From: an uncultured Bacilli bacterium
Lineage (GTDB): Bacteria; Bacillota_I; Bacilli_A; RF39; UBA660
Direction of reading: 5' to 3'
DNA: 14,203 nucleotides
NCBI GenBank assembly: GCA_947598345.1
Contig: CANQFF010000021.1
Span: forward strand, 1 to 14,203
The stretch's first letter is position 1. Each line of letters opens with the position of its first letter. The notes below the pieces were generated by a model. The model was not told the origin of the DNA. It worked only from the letters and a program-made list of their open reading frames with translations, and did not search any database. Below are positions 14,140-14,203 of this stretch, in pieces. A program made the translations under genes and the position numbers.

Positions 14140-14203
14140 TGGCGCCTGATGTAGGACTCGAACCTACGACCTAACGGTTAACAGCCGTGCGCTCTACCGA
14201 CTG
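14140..14203 (-). tRNA. tRNA-Asn(GTT), 5' end cut by the window edge
   Basis: Reading the minus strand, the visible part has the end of the D loop and D stem (GGTAGAGC), an anticodon arm with loop CTGTTAA (anticodon GTT, Asn), variable loop AGGTC, T arm GTAGG-TTCGAGT-CCTAC, acceptor strand ATCAGGC, discriminator G and an encoded CCA at 14140-14142. The first dozen or so bases (acceptor 5' strand and start of the D arm) lie outside the window. The bottom pair of the anticodon stem appears to be a C-U mismatch. Confidence 0.93.

Noticed and set aside
14088..14140. T-box riboswitch upstream of gatC-asnS
   Set aside because: The gap is only about 50 bases and contains a simple terminator; there is no room for a specifier stem, and no T-box sequence is visible.
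1..14203. Recoded TGA (Mollicutes genetic code)
   Set aside because: Tryptophan is written TGG in several genes, and TGA works as the stop of gatC, gatB and the radical SAM gene.

Overview
The window is very AT-rich DNA from a low-GC Gram-positive (Firmicutes-type) bacterium using the standard code: Trp is TGG, and TGA serves as a stop for gatB, gatC and the radical SAM gene. Pyruvate phosphate dikinase, a GatCAB amidotransferase beside a separate asparaginyl-tRNA synthetase, strong AGGAGG ribosome sites and U-tailed hairpin terminators all fit an anaerobic gut-type Firmicute. I cannot name the genus; the TGDS variant of the GatA active-site motif hints at a Bacilli/Mollicutes-like lineage, but this is weak.

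Layout. Positions 1-700 have no intact gene. They hold a leftward promoter with operator-like repeats (34-62, repeats to 83), a decayed minus-strand gene (about 101-420) and the terminator of the next operon (674-697). Positions 719-3664 are a four-gene minus-strand operon that looks like a ribosomally made, post-translationally modified peptide (RiPP) locus. In order of transcription it encodes a small kinase-fold protein, a radical SAM/SPASM peptide maturase, an SDH-family Clp-fold serine protease, and a 74-residue precursor with seven Tyr-X-Asp units. It has its own consensus promoter (3691-3719) flanked by an inverted repeat. Next come ppdK (3773-6409) and a sodium:dicarboxylate-family symporter (6517-7716), both minus strand. 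pyrG (7922-9523) is on the plus strand, diverges from the symporter and has a terminator-like hairpin in its leader. It converges on asnS at a shared terminator (9522-9553). asnS is the last gene of a tight minus-strand gatC-gatA-gatB-asnS cluster, and upstream of gatC lies a tRNA-Asn(GTT) gene cut by the window edge.

How the genes work together. The RiPP operon is the accessory and most novel part. The inferred pathway is that the radical SAM enzyme crosslinks or otherwise modifies the Tyr-X-Asp repeats, the Clp-fold protease trims the peptide, and the kinase-like protein modifies or controls a step. No dedicated exporter or immunity gene is visible inside the window. The rest is housekeeping: PEP/pyruvate interconversion, amino-acid uptake, CTP synthesis, and an Asn/Gln decoding module with tRNA-Asn, GatCAB and AsnRS side by side.
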